A DNA stretch of 64,000 bases from contig JAODTK010002110.1 in assembly GCA_026419785.1 (NCBI GenBank), positions 1-64,000 of the forward strand, read 5' to 3'. The stretch comes from Sclerodactyla briareus. Lineage: Eukaryota; Echinodermata; Holothuroidea; Dendrochirotida; Sclerodactylidae. Made by a program: the position numbers and the translations under genes. The notes under the pieces were generated by a model, which was not told the DNA's origin, ran no database searches, and was given only the letters and a program-made list of their open reading frames with translations. Below are positions 61,726 to 64,000 of this stretch, piece after piece. Each line of letters starts with the position of its first letter. Within the stretch, counting starts at the first letter, position 1.

Positions 61726-63268
61726 TAAAAATTTGCGGTCCCGGAAGCAGGGATTGTTGTCACTGCTGCCTCATATCATCTGCACAGCACTAGAGTCGAG
61801 AAGAGAAGGCGAGTTATCGCCGGTGTTCATCCCGACCAGAAATTCGGTTAAGGTTCCCGTGTTGATCAAATTGGCTGTCCTGTCCGATGTGCCTATATAT
61901 TACCCAGGCGAAAAATCACCACGACAAAGGCCTACACACTGGGGGGAAATGCGATTCTTATTTAACACTATTTGTTTAACACTCATTTAATAATGGCCGT
62001 GACATTAGTAGAGTAGTCGCTGAACCGTAGGCCTACTCGAATGTTGTAAACAAGGCAGTGTTTTATCACTCACAGGTCCCAGCACGATAGTTCCTCTTCG
62101 TGTTGTCGAACTGACACAGTCAAGAACTTGCATACACATTAATGGTCACATTGCACTACATTCACTCTGAAAACACAAGTTAGGGCGTAAACACAATTGA
62201 AACCGGCCCCTACTTGAGAAAAATCCGTTTACAAAGTACAAATACAATAACAAGAGAGAATGCGTTTAGAGTGAGGTGTGTAGCGATCATCAGAAGGTAG
62301 TTCATTGAGTCGACATTGAGCTGCAGTGTTGAATTATCTCTCGATCCCTCCCCTGACCAAAACACACATCCTACCAGCCCATCCGAAAAGAGGTGGATTG
62401 ACTGCGGTCCGAAGAATGGTACAGTTCAAATAGGCCGTATGATAGAGCAGGAAGGAGGGTCTGTCCTATACCCCTAGCTGTTTAGCGAAGAGTATGCGCA
62501 CTCAACGACTGGGGAGTAAATTATATAGTGGAGAAATGAAAACTGTATCCATAGGTCCAGACCCCTTTCAATAGGATATGTTCCTATGTGGAGTTATTGG
62601 TCCTTCAAAGTTCGTCCACTATGCAGAAAATTGGGGAGAACCCCATTGCGCAATAACGCCTGATGTCACACTAGACCACGGACTTTATGTTATGTATTTC
62701 TGTTCCATTTTGTGAATAATTCAACATTTACGGAAGTTCTGTTTTCTTTCTTTCACCCAAGTATACCATCACACCTACCAACCCACTACAGCAATCCCCT
62801 CCCATGGACTTGAAGCTTTTCGAAGTGGAACTAATGTGTGAATTTCAATAGAAACAGAATGTTCGCAGGGTTGTTGCGAGTATGACATCATTCTTATTGC
62901 ACGATGGGATGTTTTTTTTTCGACTCGCTCAGCGCATGGAATGCACAAACTACGTCAGAGGACTGTAACTCCGTTACGGAAACCCTCGTAGTACTTCGGG
63001 TTGGAAATGACGCATTTTCAGCCTATCTCCACTAAATACTCACCTCTCTATAATTTATCCTGCAGTTGTCCTTCAAATTATATTCGTCGATACCCCACTC
63101 TTCGCTATTTCCTGGCCCTAACTGAAGCATACATCTAGTAAACCCAGGCTGGCTAGAGCTTCACGATAGAGCAGATTAGCTCCGCGAAGCCCTGCTCTCT
63201 CGATTTTTCAATAATGGCAACATTTTCTGCCCTATTTCGCGCCAACTTGAGCATACTCTATAGTTCTA
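61726..63268. other. Spacer, nothing recognised
   Basis: No repeat, motif or credible exon seen. Confidence 0.4.
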
Positions 63269-63565
63269 TCATTTACAATTTTGGCTGGCGAAAAACGAGC
63301 ACCTGGTCAATATGAAGTACTTCGTCTGGCCCTCCAAGATAGAATGTTCCAAACTGCGGGCCAATTCCGGGTGGTCCATGTACCCAGAGGCGCAGGCGCG
63401 TATCGAGAATTTGTCTGTGGGGGAAGGCCATTGATTCGGAACCCAAGGGAAGTGCGCCCATAAACTGGCCCCCACCTCCCTATTGGCGAATAAGTATAAT
63501 TTATGGACCCCTAACATGCTGCTGCAATATTTGCTAATAGAGCTGCAAAACCCTATGAACTGCAA
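63269..63565 (-). other. Open stretch, possible transposon relic
   Basis: Two minus frames stay open together over about 190 bp (63273-63461). The longer one reads AHFPWVPNQWPSPTDKFSIR and onward to a Cys-rich end. Dual open frames and locally higher GC suggest an old coding piece, but I do not recognise it. Confidence 0.25.
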
Positions 63566-63589
63566 AAATCATTTTGATCACGTTGATCA

Positions 63590-63666
63590 TGGGGGGGGTG
63601 GTTGGGGGGGGGTGGGGTGGGGGGTGGGGTGGGGGTTCTGACCTCACTAACACCCCCCCCCCCCCC
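63590..63666 (+). repeat. G-rich tract followed by C run
   Basis: 63590-63643 holds at least six G runs of four or more bases separated by T. 63652-63666 is almost all C. The plus strand could form G-quadruplexes or a G/C hairpin across the 8-base spacer. Confidence 0.8.
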
Positions 63667-64000
63667 GTGGTTACGGCCACTGCAGATAACAATACGTTGC
63701 TAACTCCTCCCTCCCCCCTCATCAATCCCCAATTGTTTTGAGAGACAATGACTGGAAAATAAAACATCATACAATAGCGAGATACGCCATTGTGACCCTC
63801 TAGTTTGATTCTTGCGACTCTGAGCTATGATGCCCTTTACCGTTTTTTTTTTAATTTGATCGTTCGTAGTCATATTCGATCTCAAGTGTACCAGGTACCT
63901 TTGGTGGGATGATCCCTGGGTTGACCCCTGTGGACCTTCGGTGGGAAGTTATAGAGGTCCGAAGATTTTGGTTACAAAATCCAGTGAAGGCAGACGACAT
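63667..64000. other. Right-end spacer
   Basis: No gene or repeat recognised. GGTGGGATGATCCCTGG and GTGGACCTTCGGTGGGAAG are short repeated-word neighbours near 63900-63950. Confidence 0.3.

Overview
The window looks like a piece of a repeat-rich animal nuclear genome. The evidence is protein-like blocks bounded by canonical GT-AG splice sites, long introns full of transposon debris, long microsatellites and no bacterial gene layout. A roughly 310-bp satellite, a Penelope-type GIY-YIG remnant and several CR1/Jockey-like LINE remnants suggest a marine invertebrate, possibly an echinoderm or another deuterostome. The sequence alone does not fix the species. Many conserved reading frames switch frame by one base while their splice sites stay intact, so the assembly probably carries uncorrected indels; a decaying gene is the alternative.

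The only cellular gene I can identify is a senataxin-like (SETX/Sen1 family) RNA/DNA helicase on the minus strand, from about 43.74 kb down to about 17.65 kb, open at both ends. Exons in transcript order are 43741-43526, 42674-42507, 41630-41465, a 3.4-kb central exon 41119-37726, 31350-31206, 26022-25938, 22935-22861, 22377-22228, 21624-21472, 21323-21206, 18495-18391 and a doubtful 17699-17648. They cover part of the N-terminal helical domain, the long disordered middle, the pre-helicase domain, helicase motif I and motif Ia. Intron phases agree at every junction except two, where a small exon is probably missing. The first exons and motifs II-VI were not found.

Layout. 0-9 kb: intergenic DNA with a 62-bp tandem, two 0.8-kb tandem units (3.3-5.0 kb), a seven-unit satellite array (5.0-7.4 kb) carrying nuclear-receptor-type half-sites, and one copy of a large dispersed repeat (7.65-8.96 kb). 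9-17.6 kb: LINE debris, AT arrays and one unrecognised exon-like ORF. 17.6-43.7 kb: the senataxin-like gene, whose introns hold a 320-bp poly-T tract, a 970-bp CA array with a 15-bp higher-order unit, LINE remnants, a foldback-like element with repeated inverted termini (32.3-34.0 kb) and a 225-bp tandem repeat. 43.7-64 kb: repeat-dominated DNA with fold-back elements, the Penelope-like fragment, the second copy of the dispersed repeat, a complete non-autonomous hAT-type element with an 8-bp target-site duplication (54.6-56.1 kb), another LINE, a direct duplication around a tRNA-like Pol III box (60.5-61.7 kb) and a G-rich/C-rich cluster near the right end.

No rRNA, CRISPR array, operon or bacterial mobile element was seen.
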